From assembly GCF_008831285.2 (NCBI RefSeq), contig NC_045139.1, forward strand, positions 18,582,354 to 18,646,353: 64,000 bases of DNA, written 5' to 3'. The stretch's first letter is position 1. Each line of letters opens with the position of its first letter. The stretch comes from Nymphaea colorata. Taxonomy: Eukaryota; Streptophyta; Magnoliopsida; Nymphaeales; Nymphaeaceae. The notes under the pieces are model-generated. The model worked only from the letters and a program-made list of their open reading frames with translations. It did not search any database and was not told the DNA's origin. Of this stretch, positions 1 through 11,614 are shown one piece after another. The position numbers were made by a program, and so were the translations under genes.

Positions 1-2060
1 ATGTTAAGATTTATATACAAACATACAAGTGTACATGCGTGAGATGAATAGCACCAAGGAAAGCAAGTTAATAGATGGCAACCTAGTCCACATTCACATT
101 TCAAAACAGGTGGTTGCAATAAACATCCCACTTTTTTTGTGGGGGGTTGAGTGGGGACACAAATTGAAAACTTAAACCATTAAGTGAAGCCACCTGGGTC
201 TACTTTTGTCACTTGCAAGACAGCGAAAAATGTTTAGCGGGTTTCACTAATTTCTTATAGGACTAGGATAACCAATTTTTAAATTTAATAGTGACCATCA
301 ATGAGGAAAGAAATAATCCAACCATCATCTCGTGCCAATAATACACAGCCATAAGATACATATAGCTCATGAAATATGTGAACTAAATTAACTTAGTGAG
401 CAGTTTACATCGTGCCACACGTAAACTAATCTTTCAAAAATAAAAGAAGTAAGCAATAAATTGTGTCTTGCATTTTGAAAAGAAAATAAGATTTTTCCTA
501 ACACTTTATAAATCATTAAATAATTAATCAGACCGACTATACTACGCCTACTAGTCTTCATATTTAATATGTGTTCATGTAAAATGCAAGTAACTTGTCA
601 AAAGACAACAGATCCCGCTCTGTAATGGTTTTGTTCATAATTACGAATGTTGATACCAGTATGCAAGGTAAAATGTCATGATACATAGGTTTAAGGTAAA
701 TTCAGGAGAACAATAGTGCCAAATAAGAAAATATTAGATAGATGATCTGCGTGTATGAGAGAGAAAGACCGAGATCGACCAGCAATTTGGACTTTTTAGA
801 TAATTGGTTTTAACCATGGCCAGTTTGACAGTAGTTCGTTTTTGTGAAATTTTCATATATATATATATATATATATAGATAACACAGCAGTGACTTATGA
901 TAAAATCTGATATTTATCAGAGCCACTATATCTTCGTAGTTTTCAGTTCACTACAGGGCAAATAACTGAAACTATATCCTTTCCAATGCCAGAATGACTG
1001 TACAACAAAAAGAAATATCCTTCGTGCCTACCATAACTGCTTACCGCCTATGCATACAGTAGTCCTTTGAAGGATCACTTCACTACTTGAAAACTCCAGC
1101 AGATGAAAGAAAAAACTGAGACGAAAAGGTCCGTGTTTTTTCTTGTTCACTCTTCCGCTTATAGCTACATATATTAGATACAGTAACTAAACATTGCATG
1201 AATTTCCCGTGGCTTTGTAGATATGCACTGCAAAACAAGCGATACAGCAATTCGTTAAGAGAATAATTCTATCAAATGAGGGGATGCACATATATGCCGA
1301 GAGAGGTCAATCAGTAGGCAATGAAAAATGCAAAATAGTGAAAATACATAACAGTCCTTTGGTAAGCTACAAACTAGCCCTCGTGTACTTCTTAGAAGGA
1401 AAACTTCCCACAACATTTCAGTGATCTGCAATCTGGTTACAGTAGAAACTGAATCAACGCACATCTCTGATTTCAAAGAAGTACACAAAACGTAGCCAAA
1501 ATATATTTCATTATAGAAGGAATTTCTCAAGTTTAGTTAGCCATGATACGAAACCAGAAATACAACTCTCAGCCGATAAGTTTTCTTTTCACTGTTTTCA
1601 CTAGCTTGTCCATTGCCAGATGAGGACCTTTAAGCCAAAAACCATGTACATCATGTCAATCACTATTCAATTAGATATTCTGCATTGAGGAAAGAAAACA
1701 TCAGCACATTTTTTTACTGTACGCACATACACTCTACCGCTAGTGCATGTGATTCCCATGTTAGCCAGGGATGTGAGACATCTGGAACAGGAACAACCAC
1801 ATCAAGCATGTGAAGCAAATGCATAGATATTTCCTTGGTGTCCCTAACGTAGGATAAAAGCAATTATACCACATACAAAGATCTATTCTCACATTCAAGT
1901 TGCCATTAAGATATTTGTCTTAAATAAAATAACTAGTAGCAGATGCCATGAGTCGGAACACTGAACTATTAGCTGTGCAGATGGAAACATTGGAGCAAGG
2001 ATAGGAGGGCACTCTTCTTGATCGCATCGGCAACATGATGATTTCAGGTTATCAAGGCAG
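1..2060. other. Intergenic or 3' UTR/intron sequence, no gene seen
   Basis: AT-rich DNA with stops in all frames and no reading frame that looks like a known family. A (TA)n microsatellite lies at about 854-877. Because the gene at 6169-8940 has a splice donor just past its stop, part of this region could be a 3' UTR intron or terminal untranslated exon of that gene. That is inference; no polyadenylation site was fixed. Confidence 0.5.
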
Positions 2061-2068
2061 GGCAAGAT

Positions 2069-2430
2069 CTATGTGACACGGATACGTGGGTTTAGCCCAC
2101 ATACCCGCTCCGACACGTCGACACGCGGATACGGGTGGAGACACGCCAAAAAATAAACTATTAATTTAATTTTTTTTATTTTATCAATTTTTTGTGATGC
2201 ATCCAATTATTTCCATGAACAATCCTTTCAAATACGCAGCACTTTTGTGATAAACAAACTTTTTTACGAGATTGTAAGAGTGATCTATTAATTTAATGTT
2301 TTTTTTATATTATCATTTTTGAGAATATAAAATTTGCCATATCCGCATTTTCAAAATTTTCAAAATTGCCGTGTCCATACCTGTATTGCTGTACCCATAC
2401 CCGTATCGTACCCGCACCCATGTGATATAG
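2069..2430. mobile_element. Non-autonomous hAT-like MITE, copy 1
   Basis: A 362-bp non-coding element. The ends are inverted and imperfect: CTATGTGACACGG on the left, and CTATATCACATGG when the right end is read on the other strand. It is flanked by 8-bp direct repeats GGCAAGAT (2061-2068) and GGCAGGAT (2431-2438), which differ at one base. An 8-bp target duplication is the hAT hallmark. The inside is AT-rich and the subterminal parts are rich in GGATACGGG-type motifs. A related copy lies in inverse orientation at 36224-36606. No transposase remains. Confidence 0.75.
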
Positions 2431-3508
2431 GGCAGGATAGAAGAATATGGTCTACTCGAGATAGAGGGTCTACTCGAGATAGAGACTGAATATAATGTAT
2501 TGCCAGGGAGACAGTTGCTTTAGGGAATTAGCAGGTTTAGTTGCACTTTAACATTGTAGGCATTTACCCATTCGTCACTATGGCACATATATATGAAAAT
2601 ATGGTATCTTGGCATCTAACACATTCTGACAAACTTGCATTCCCTAATTCCTAAATTTCTATTCAATTAGCATCTAAGTCTGTCGACAAATGTGTTTTTA
2701 CCGGATTATAGTGTTTTTATTATCCCAACCCAGCCATTCTAGGTAACTGAGCTTCAATAAGGAGCTCAAGTGGCCTGTCTGTCAAATATCAAAGGCTCAA
2801 GGACCGAAAACCAAAAAAGAACTGTAATGTCTGATATTGTTTACAGATTATGAATTGCAAAAGAATTACTAACACAAAATCATGGCATCAAGTATCAGCA
2901 CAGGATGAGTGGGCATTTGCATACCAAAGTTATCAGTTCTTCAGATTTAGATTCAAAATATCATAGCAAGAAGCTATCCACAAGCAAATCTTATTCTCAC
3001 ACGATGGTGACATTTTTTTTTCCATTTCTAGTCATCCTCTTTATCTGATGAAACAAAATAGATAATGTCATTACTAACTAAAGAAGAAAAGACCAGTACC
3101 ATACAGGCACCAACAAAATCCTGGCTTTATCACCAGAGATAAAGGGCATCTAAATTTAGCTACAGAAACAAGAATAAGAAGTAGCCCAAAATTACATTAT
3201 AACCTGATCATAACAATTGTCAGCCAAAGAATTAGCACCAAATCTAGGAAAAGAACTACATTTCCACACACCCAAATTCTGACAGATTTGGAAGCTTAAT
3301 GCAAGTACATCCTCATTATAAAGGGATAGCCTAAAATTAGCATGTTTACAACCAAGCCAGCAATAGAAATATATCTAGTTTAAAATAAAGAATGTCACAT
3401 GGGTGTGATGTAACTTCAGAAAAGCTTGAGCACGAGGACACAGTTATCTGCAGTTAGAACTTAGAACAACCCAAACAAATAGCTCTAAGGACAGAACTTT
3501 TACGTGTG

Positions 3509-3512
<4 letters not shown>

Positions 3513-3551
<39 letters not shown>
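3513..3551. repeat. (CA)n microsatellite
   Basis: About 18 CA dinucleotides in a row, with short TATA-type stretches on both sides. The short reading frame across it is an artefact of the repeat. Confidence 0.95.
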
Positions 3552-3558
<7 letters not shown>

Positions 3559-3987
3559 TGGGCTTTATGCCCCAGATTTCAAACATCCACTACTACATTT
3601 AAAATCATTTAAAAAGCGGCTTATGCCTCTCCTAAATTTTGTAAAAAATGTAAATGCTTCCTTCAAAACTTTTGAAAACATAAAGAACCCCCCTTAAAAT
3701 AATTTTCTGACTCCCCTTCTCCCAACTGATTTTATCTCTCTTCTTGCCAAAAGCTAATGGGAATAGATGTAGACTTAAACTCGGGTTGTCATGATTAGTA
3801 GAAGTCATTGTCTAGTTTTTGGAATAAGATTGCTTGCAAATATGACTGACTACTTATTCACATTAATCTCAACCATTTGATCAATATGATCCAACCAGTA
3901 ATAAATAGACACATGAACAGTAACATCCCAAAAGTTGAATGGTAATTATCTTTTTGACTTGACAATTTTGAGTGGCAACCTTTAGAG

Positions 3988-5099
3988 CAGGGGCAGAGGG
4001 AGGTGTGGTCTCCATGGGGCGTACGCCCCACAAAGCTCACCCTTTGAAATGTTAATTTAGTATTGAAACTTAGGTGAACTTGTGTTCAGTTATATGGAGT
4101 AGCCCCACGAGATCGGGGTCAGTGTCCTATGATCCAATGTTGTAAAAAGCGTATCGTAAGCCGTATTGGTCTGGCTTTAAGATACGCCGTATCATAAAAT
4201 ATCGTAAACATGTCGTTTTTTTTAAATAAATCAGAAAAAATAGGGAAGAAATTCGAAAAATTCATAAAAAAATCAATAAAAATAAAAAATAATATGTTCT
4301 TCATAAAAAACATGTTTTTATAGAATGACAGACTTATTATTGCTATAAAGTTATGGTTCATCATTCGTAAACATCAAAATTCATAACAATATCAATTTAG
4401 AAAGCACAAGTCAACAATTACATAACGTATATCATAATTTCGTAACCATAGATTCATAAGTCATAAGGTCCAAAAGTCTATGAGATACCACATCAAACAG
4501 CAAGTTTGAAATGTTATATATTACATCACAAGATGATAATGAAATTGTGAAAATGTTCAATGTCAATACATATAAAATGAAAGCACTCTCGACTCTCATT
4601 CATAATCTTCATCATATGCATTCTCATCCTCATCTCCATCTTCTTCTTCTTCTTCATCTTCATGATTTAAAAAAACCCCTTTCCTCCCAACGAGAATCAG
4701 TCAGCCACGCACAAATCCATGGTTTAATCGATGATTTCACGGTGAAAATTGATGATTTCATGGTGGAAATCGATGATTTTCCTCCAAGGCGGCACAATCT
4801 CTAAGTTAGAAATGAAGAAGGGGCCGGTTTTTATGAAAATAACTTGAAAAGGGGGGTTTGAGCCCCCCTTTTTTGAAATAAACCTGTGTCGTACGATACG
4901 GAGCGTATCGCACCGTATCGTACGATACAGGGGCCTGTATCATATGTATGGTACGATACACCCCTATTTACGATACAGGGGGTGTATCGTATCGTATTTC
5001 CTAAATGATACGATACGTACAACACTGCTATGATCAATTAAAAATTTGTTAACCATATATTTAGTGCCCCATGGAAATTTTTTTTTGACTCCGCCACTG
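3988..5099. mobile_element. hAT-like MITE carrying a nested insertion
   Basis: The left end begins CAGGGGCAGAGGGAGG and the right end, read on the other strand, begins CAGTGGCGGAGTCAAAA. CAG(G/T)GGC(A/G)GAG-type ends are familiar from plant hAT elements. The flanking 8-mers CTTTAGAG (3980-3987) and CTTTCTAG (5100-5107) match at 6 of 8 bases. Removing the 893-bp insertion at 4135-5027 and one of its flanking repeats leaves an element of about 210 bp. Both ends carry a CCATGGGGC-type motif. No coding sequence was found. Confidence 0.6.
4135..5027. mobile_element. Nested 893-bp hAT-like element with TACGATACG-rich ends
   Basis: The ends are inverted: CAATGTTGTA on the left, and CAGTGTTGTA when the right end is read on the other strand. 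The element is flanked by perfect 8-bp direct repeats CTATGATC (4127-4134 and 5028-5035). The subterminal parts, mainly the right-hand 150 bp, are packed with CGTATCG and TACGATACG motifs on both strands, as expected of hAT subterminal transposase sites. The middle holds a run of CATCTTCTTC-type repeats but no transposase. It sits inside the MITE at 3988-5099, so it is the younger insertion. Confidence 0.75.
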
Positions 5100-5284
5100 C
5101 TTTCTAGCCACTTAACAATCAAGCAATTAAGATGGACATATTAACACTCATATTTTGCAGTGCTCCACCTTTAAAAATTTCTGTCATAGTTCACGCACAA
5201 CACATACACATACATATAATTGTTGAACAATTCTGACTCCTCCATTTATCTCTCCCTTTATCAAATGTCTGACAGTAAAATCTA

Positions 5285-5286
<2 letters not shown>

Positions 5287-5333
<47 letters not shown>
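5287..5333. repeat. (AT)n microsatellite
   Basis: About 23 uninterrupted AT units directly left of the small inverted-repeat element at 5342-5521. Confidence 0.95.
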
Positions 5334-5336
<3 letters not shown>

Positions 5337-5341
5337 CCTTA

Positions 5342-5521
5342 GGTGTCAGGCCTGTAAGGAATCATCTTGCCCATTATCTTTTCAAAATGGATGGCTGAGA
5401 GAAAATCAAAGAGGAGATAGAGCATTTTGGTCATCTAGCATTAATTGACAACCTTTTTCTCAATCATCCATCTTGGAAAAATCAATGACCAAGATGATTC
5501 CTTACAGGTCTCGTACATACC
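5342..5521. mobile_element. Small inverted-repeat (foldback) MITE
   Basis: A 180-bp element with imperfect inverted ends of roughly 60 bp. The left arm contains CCTGTAAGGAATCATCTTG at about 5351-5369, and the same 19-mer appears on the other strand at about 5490-5508. After it, both arms continue with an ATGGATG(G/A)(C/T)TGAGA-type stretch. It lies between an (AT)n and a (CT)n array. No clear target duplication could be set because of the simple flanks. Confidence 0.6.
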
Positions 5522-5527
5522 AATTAA

Positions 5528-5529
<2 letters not shown>

Positions 5530-5577
<48 letters not shown>

Positions 5578-5595
5578 ATATATATATATATATAT
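5530..5595. repeat. Compound (CT)n(TA)n microsatellite
   Basis: About 21 CT units run straight into about 10 TA units. Confidence 0.95.
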
Positions 5596-6168
5596 ACTCA
5601 TCATAAAAAAGTTTATTATTTTCCTTCTAGTAATTATTAATCAACAAATATGGCATAAATATAATTAGTAGATGGCATAGAATCAACAATTCAATTGTTC
5701 ATATTTTTGGAGAAAAAGCGTCTCATTTGCTGGAGAAAATAACTCTAGAATCTAGATTATATTTGGCCAAATCTGACATTGTATTAAAAATAGACATGGA
5801 TGCACCAACTACACCCATTAGTTCTTTGACTCTGTTCTGGCTGTCTTTGAAGCCCCAGCCATGAGCCGTGTCTAGCAATGTCTACAGGGTTTAGCACCAA
5901 GGCACCCAAATAGAAGTGTTCATGTGATGTAGATCACAATATTGGTAGAATTTACATGCTATAACCTACTTTTCCAAGTAATTCCAAACTACCTGGGCTC
6001 TAGACAACACAAGCTCCACAAACAGAAACACTCAAAAAAGATCTGTGCTCAAACTTCAAAGTGATACATGCTTCTAACTTCCAATGGATAAAAAATGTAG
6101 AACATCTATAGCGTATGACAGAATTGAACATGAAAGATTTTCTATTATCTGTATAAAGAGACTTTACC

Positions 6169-8940
6169 TTATTCATCAACTTTGATTGAAGAACACACTG
6201 TAGTAACAGTAGGATTAGTGTGTAGGGAGCACAAGCTTTTACTTTCTGCTACACACTGGGACTGTGGGAACAACAATTTCCTGAAGTTCCATATGCCTGA
6301 TGCCTCATTTGATGCTTCATGTTGTTCAGATGAAGTCAACATGAATAAGGGCTTATTTCTCACATCATGTTCAGATGTCAGCCTCTCAACAAAAGAATGT
6401 GGTGCAGATACCTCAACTGATGAAAAGCCTTTTGGTTCTGATTCTTCTTGACGCTGAAGAACCTCAGACTTTTTACCTTGAGCTGACTTCAGATCAAGTG
6501 GCTGGTTTTTAGAATTTCTAACGGTAGAAAGATTTAGCAATAATTTCTTATGCTTAAACATCAACTTACCATGACTACCAGTTTCAGAAGCACCAACCTG
6601 TTGCTTACCATCAACCATAGAGTGGTCAGCTTTACCCTCCTCATGAGGAATAGTTGACCTGTCCTCGCATTGTTGAGAACAATCCTCGGTAGGATAACAA
6701 ATGGATGACTTCACTTTTGTGGCCAAAGAATCCACTATATTACAGGTGGACTGTTTGCTTTCCACATGATTGTTACCATGGCCGTCAGATAAAGATGTAG
6801 CATTGCCCTTACAAATTTGAGATTCCTCACTAACTGGGACTTTTTCTAATAAAGCATACTTGGATTCTCTATGTTTCTTGTGGCTTATGATTTTGCTGGA
6901 AAGGTCAGAATCATTTGGTTTATCCTCAGTTTTCAAGGCCGCACTCATAGTCTTCTTTAAAATCCTTGGGGAGCTATTCATAGCTCGATGTAGCTGGAAA
7001 GCAAATTCTTCATCATCAACATGCTCTTGAGAAGCTATAGTTTTACTTTTACCCTGTCTCGGTACCTTGAACCTGTTTTCCCCATCACCTATATCCTGAG
7101 CATCTGATTTTCTCTTGTTGATTCGTCCAAAAGAGTTATTATTGCCTTTAGTTCTCCCAGCCTCACAATTTTCTTTCACAGACTTATTCTTGTACAAAAG
7201 CTTAACTGGGACATGCTTCTTGGGCTTACCTTTCCTGTAAACTCCTTTGCTGAAAGCCTTATCAGTGGAAGAAGCTACAAGCTCAAGAGCATTTTTGGCT
7301 GCTGCAGCTGCTTTAGCTGCTATTTCTGCCTTCTCCAAAGCTGTCGCCTTGGCAGCAGCTGCGATTCCAGCAGCAGCCACAGCTGCTGACCTAGAGGCTT
7401 CAATGACCTCCTCTGGCGAGAGAAAAATCCTTCTATTGCCATTTAGGAAGTCACAAATGTGGACACCAAATTCAGTTGAAGCAGATGAAATGCATGGCGT
7501 GGACAAAGACAATGATGACAATAAGGGTGACAGTGATGATGATGTTGACGATGATGGTGATGAAGATGAGGAAGAGGACAAGGAGGAACAGGGGGAAGAG
7601 GATGAAGGGGGCAAAAATCCATTCTGCATCCTCAATCCAGCAAGTAAGCGCTTTCTGGGAGGTAGACAGGATGCAGAATTGGGGGGATCAGCAGGGAACT
7701 CGCTAGCCTCCATGGAGCTTTCCTCTTCCTGCTGAATTCACAGGGCACTACTTCATTAAAAGGCTTCACTTCAAGAAAACCCATAGGTAACTGAGAAAGC
7801 AACATATTTACAACCCACAAGAACAACCAATTGATAAAAAATTCAAGTCCCCACTCCAAATGATTAAGAATAATGCGATCTAACTTCTTCTAGAACTTGA
7901 ATAAACGAGTACTCAAAAGCAACCAATTTGGAAAACTTTCTCAAGAAGAGTTTCATCCAAAGACTCCAAACGGGAAAAGCTATTACCCCACACTGTGTCA
8001 ACTACTGAAACACCATAAATTTTATAACATTCCAATCTTCGCTAGATGACCAAAATCCTCCTTCAACACTAACATACACGAAATGCAATTCCCAGTGGAA
8101 AATCTAATCTTTCATCAACAAGTCAGATAGATAAGAAAAAAAAAACCAGATATATAAAGCAACCGATCAAAATTCATCCCAAAAAGCTCATTTAAACCTC
8201 TTTGGGCCACATGTTCTTCTGACCTCTGAATTGGTGTTTCTTAAGCTAAAATTGTACTTTAAACTCCAGATAAGCAACGTAAGTTATAACCGTGAATTAT
8301 TCAACAAATCCAAATAAACCTCATTTCTGAATTCTGCATAGTCTTATTTCCTTCAGCAAGCGTGCCTATTCAGGTTAGCATTTTCCATGCACTTTATCAG
8401 AGAAACTAATCGCAGTAAACGCACAAAACCACGTTAGTATCCTTATATACAAGGTTCTTAATCCTAAAACAGGTGTCAGGTCGGTTCAATGAAACAACAT
8501 AATTTCACGACATTCATCTAGAAACTTCGACCCCATTCCCAATCATGAACGAATTTCGGGTCCCAACGACCAAATCGATCACAGGAAGAAGAAACCTGAG
8601 TGTTGACAAACTACGAAGTGTCAAATCGATCCTAGCTACAAGTGCCGCACTAATTTACCGCAATCAAGAACTAATCCTTACATCAAAAACATTACAAAGA
8701 AAATCTCCAAAAACCTAATTTTACTGAAACCGGGAAGGCCGAATGATTTACTGAGCCACGAATAAAAGCACACCATTTTAACAAACCGAAAGAAAGAAAA
8801 TAAGAAACCACCATCTGCTCACGGCTAATAAAACGAAGGGAACGCATTATTTCTCACAGACAACACAAGAACCAAGGGAGAAAAACGCCCCATTCTCCAA
8901 TCACAAGAAACTAATCCCCTCTCCTTACCTTACTGCCCAT
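6169..8940 (-). CDS. Uncharacterised alanine-helix nuclear-type plant protein, 523 aa
   Basis: Two coding exons on the minus strand. Exon 1 is 8929-8940 (12 nt, reading MGSK, donor AAG/GTAAGG). Exon 2 is 6169-7728 (acceptor CAG/GAAGAG). They join in frame to give MGSKEEESSMEAS, so translation most likely starts at 8940 rather than at the internal ATG at 7713. Upstream is an AAAACCCTAG-type plant leader. Visible parts: a Ser-rich stretch at about residues 42-88, an Ala/Lys helix at about 109-158 starting SPEEVIEASRSAA, basic clusters near 170-180 and 208, and a DDEEFAFQLHRAMNSSPRI motif at about 242-260. I do not recognise a named family. The basic clusters suggest the nucleus, by inference only. 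A good donor, G/GTAAAG, follows the TAA stop by one base, so a 3' UTR intron is likely. Confidence 0.8.
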
Positions 8941-9029
8941 CCTACCAACAAGCGAATTCACGATCTCCGTAACTAGGGTTTTAGCAAAATCTCGAAGGAA
9001 TCCATACAGATGAGAGAGAGAGAGAGAGG

Positions 9030-11614
9030 GAGAGTGAAAGAAAGACGGGCCTAGAAGATTCGTCACGCCAATTCTGAGTGTGAGACTCTTACAAAGCGAA
9101 TGGGAAAACCGGGAGAATTAAACAGCCGAGAAAAAAATAAAACCGGAATTCCCAAAGTTCCTACTTTTTCGTATCTTTTTCACCTGCATTTTCGCGGTCA
9201 GCGTCAAAATCGCGCTTCGCAAATATCCGGAAATTACATTTTTTTAGAAAACAAAAAAAGACAGAAGAAGTACAATGAACGGGGCGACCATTTCACAGGG
9301 AATGCGTGCAAGAGAACCAACCGGACGTAAGCCACGATCGACTCAAGATCCACCGTCCATCACCTCAATCCAACGGCTTCCATTCGTCCTGACGCATGCG
9401 ATCAGGTACCACCTGCTCGTGTACTATCTTTCGTCCATGAGGTCATCGTTGTCCTAAAGACTAAAAAACCGACCTCCCTTCCGACATTGCAGGCCCATTA
9501 GGAATATTGATTGTAAAAATTTGGATATTTTTGTAACTTAACGAAGAAGTGCAAAAGATCTTCTACTCCACTCTTTTTTTCTTTTTGGAATTTTCAGTTT
9601 CGACCTAACCATTAATTCAAAAGTAGCTAACTTTATTTTTTTTCTTATATGGGCATATTATTTATTTATAAAAATTATTTAAGTTTCAAGCGGGTAATAT
9701 GTTATGGTAATTTAAAACCCCAGTTGATATCTTATCAAGTGGAAATGCGGGTATTTTTTTAATAAAGATCAAACTTAATTAAGCTTTTAATCAGCAAGAA
9801 GTGAAGCTCATGCCAATAAAACAAAATAATGAAGCCGTTCCAGAATTACAGTGAAACATGGCCGCCTAAATGATATTTTCACCTTTCCTCCTCGGTTTCG
9901 GTGGTGGGACCCGCACTCGACGTTGATTGGTTGAATCGGAGCGCTTTATGGAGTCTTTGTCCTATGCGGCCCCCACTAAGATCGGTCCACGATCCTTTAT
10001 TAGATGGAAAATCTTAAACAATGCTTTCTTTTTTTTTGGTTTTCCGGTGCCTTTTCACATGTTTCCTTTTTTAAGCTTTTATCAGCAAATTATCGAAAAT
10101 AAATTAGAATATTCAAATTACAAATTAGAAATTCTAATTAATCCATTATCTTGAAATAATTTAGTAATATTAAAGAAATCTCAAGTTTGATCTTATCATT
10201 GGTTGAGGGAGAACGGAGATATAGTTAACACCATAATAATATCATAAAACTGTTCATAATTGAAGAAGCAGTTTTTCTATAACAAATCTCCTTCTTCTTC
10301 TTTTTTTGTTTTTCAGGAGGCCAAAGGCTCCTCCTTTTCCATGCCTTTTGAGTTGGTCCTTGACAAATTGCCACCATAGCTTTTAGTTTTTAGTTTGATT
10401 GCCCAATCAAAATGCATACGCAAATTTGACAAGGTTTTATCCTATTTGCAATCTAACTTATAGATATGAAAAATCCTCTTTCTTTTTAAAACTTTAGCTT
10501 TCAGCACTGATTCCTTTAATCCTGAGTCGCGTTTGCACTAAATATGGCCATGTTAACTGGACTAGAACGGAAAATGATGTCAAACAGATAAATTTTAAAT
10601 TATGTCATAGACAATTGTATTCAGACCTTAGCTTTGCCACATGAAAAATGCAATGCCTTTGACTAGTTTTAGTGGGTTTAATGCCACGAAGTATGACAAA
10701 CTGTTTAGAGAAAGAAAGAAAAAAAGAAAAAGAAAAAACCCACCCTCCAACATTTGTACCTAACATTGAACCAATCCAACTGAGGGAATCTTTGGTTTCT
10801 TGGATGATTATACAAAAAAGGTCATAGAAAAAATCACTAGAAAATTTTCTGGTAATCTTGTCAGATCTGAAACCGTCTAATCAGTATCCACACCTTATGG
10901 AGTAAGGATTTTACCACTATATTAAGAAAGAGGATTTGGGGTCCTCGGCATATTCGCAAAAACCTCAAATTTCAAGGAGAGGTCCGACATCAAACCCTCG
11001 GATCTGATATCCATAGTAATCTCATATCAGAGGCAATCTCATATCCAAGTTAAACAGAGTTAACATGAAGGGATCATTTTCTGGAAGAAGTGTCTTTGAA
11101 AAATTTTGTGCAGAATCTAACGTTGTAGAATCAACAACCATATCAATTTCTATGCAAATATAACGGAAATGTATTTTATGAATTTGTAAAATATGTAGAC
11201 CATGTACCATTAAACATGCATATGGAAGGTTAGTAGCTTGAATTCAGACAAAAAAAATCAAGTACCTTGTAAAACTTGAGTATGGTTTTGCTACATCATT
11301 AGAAGTTATACGCCTTTTTGTAAACTTTTCATAGAGTGATAATGAAGCAGCACTTGAACTGAAGTTGAAATTGTACGTAGATAAACTTCAATTGTATACC
11401 ATGCGAAGGCCGGTCTGTACAAATTAGCTCACATTGAAAATGGTGACTGCTCTCAATACTTTTTTATCATTTGGTGGCATCCCTTGTTTAACTTCTCAAT
11501 ACTTTTTTATCAATAGTGAAGCTTTTGGAGAAATCCACCATGTAACCAAAACATATAATTGAAGATTAAAATTCCACTAAAACTACACACCAACAGAACC
11601 GTTGCTTTCATTTG
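9030..11614. other. Intergenic region, no gene seen
   Basis: It holds the upstream region of the gene at 6169-8940, with a (GA)n stretch at 9012-9028 in the likely leader, then AT-rich DNA up to the 3' end of the PIG-H gene. Short open frames here lack splice support or family resemblance. Confidence 0.5.

Noticed and set aside
7247-7735. 162-codon plus-strand frame, Asp/Glu-rich
   Set aside because: It is the antisense of the Ser-rich and Ala-rich parts of the minus-strand 523-aa protein; its acidity comes from reading TCN serine codons backwards.
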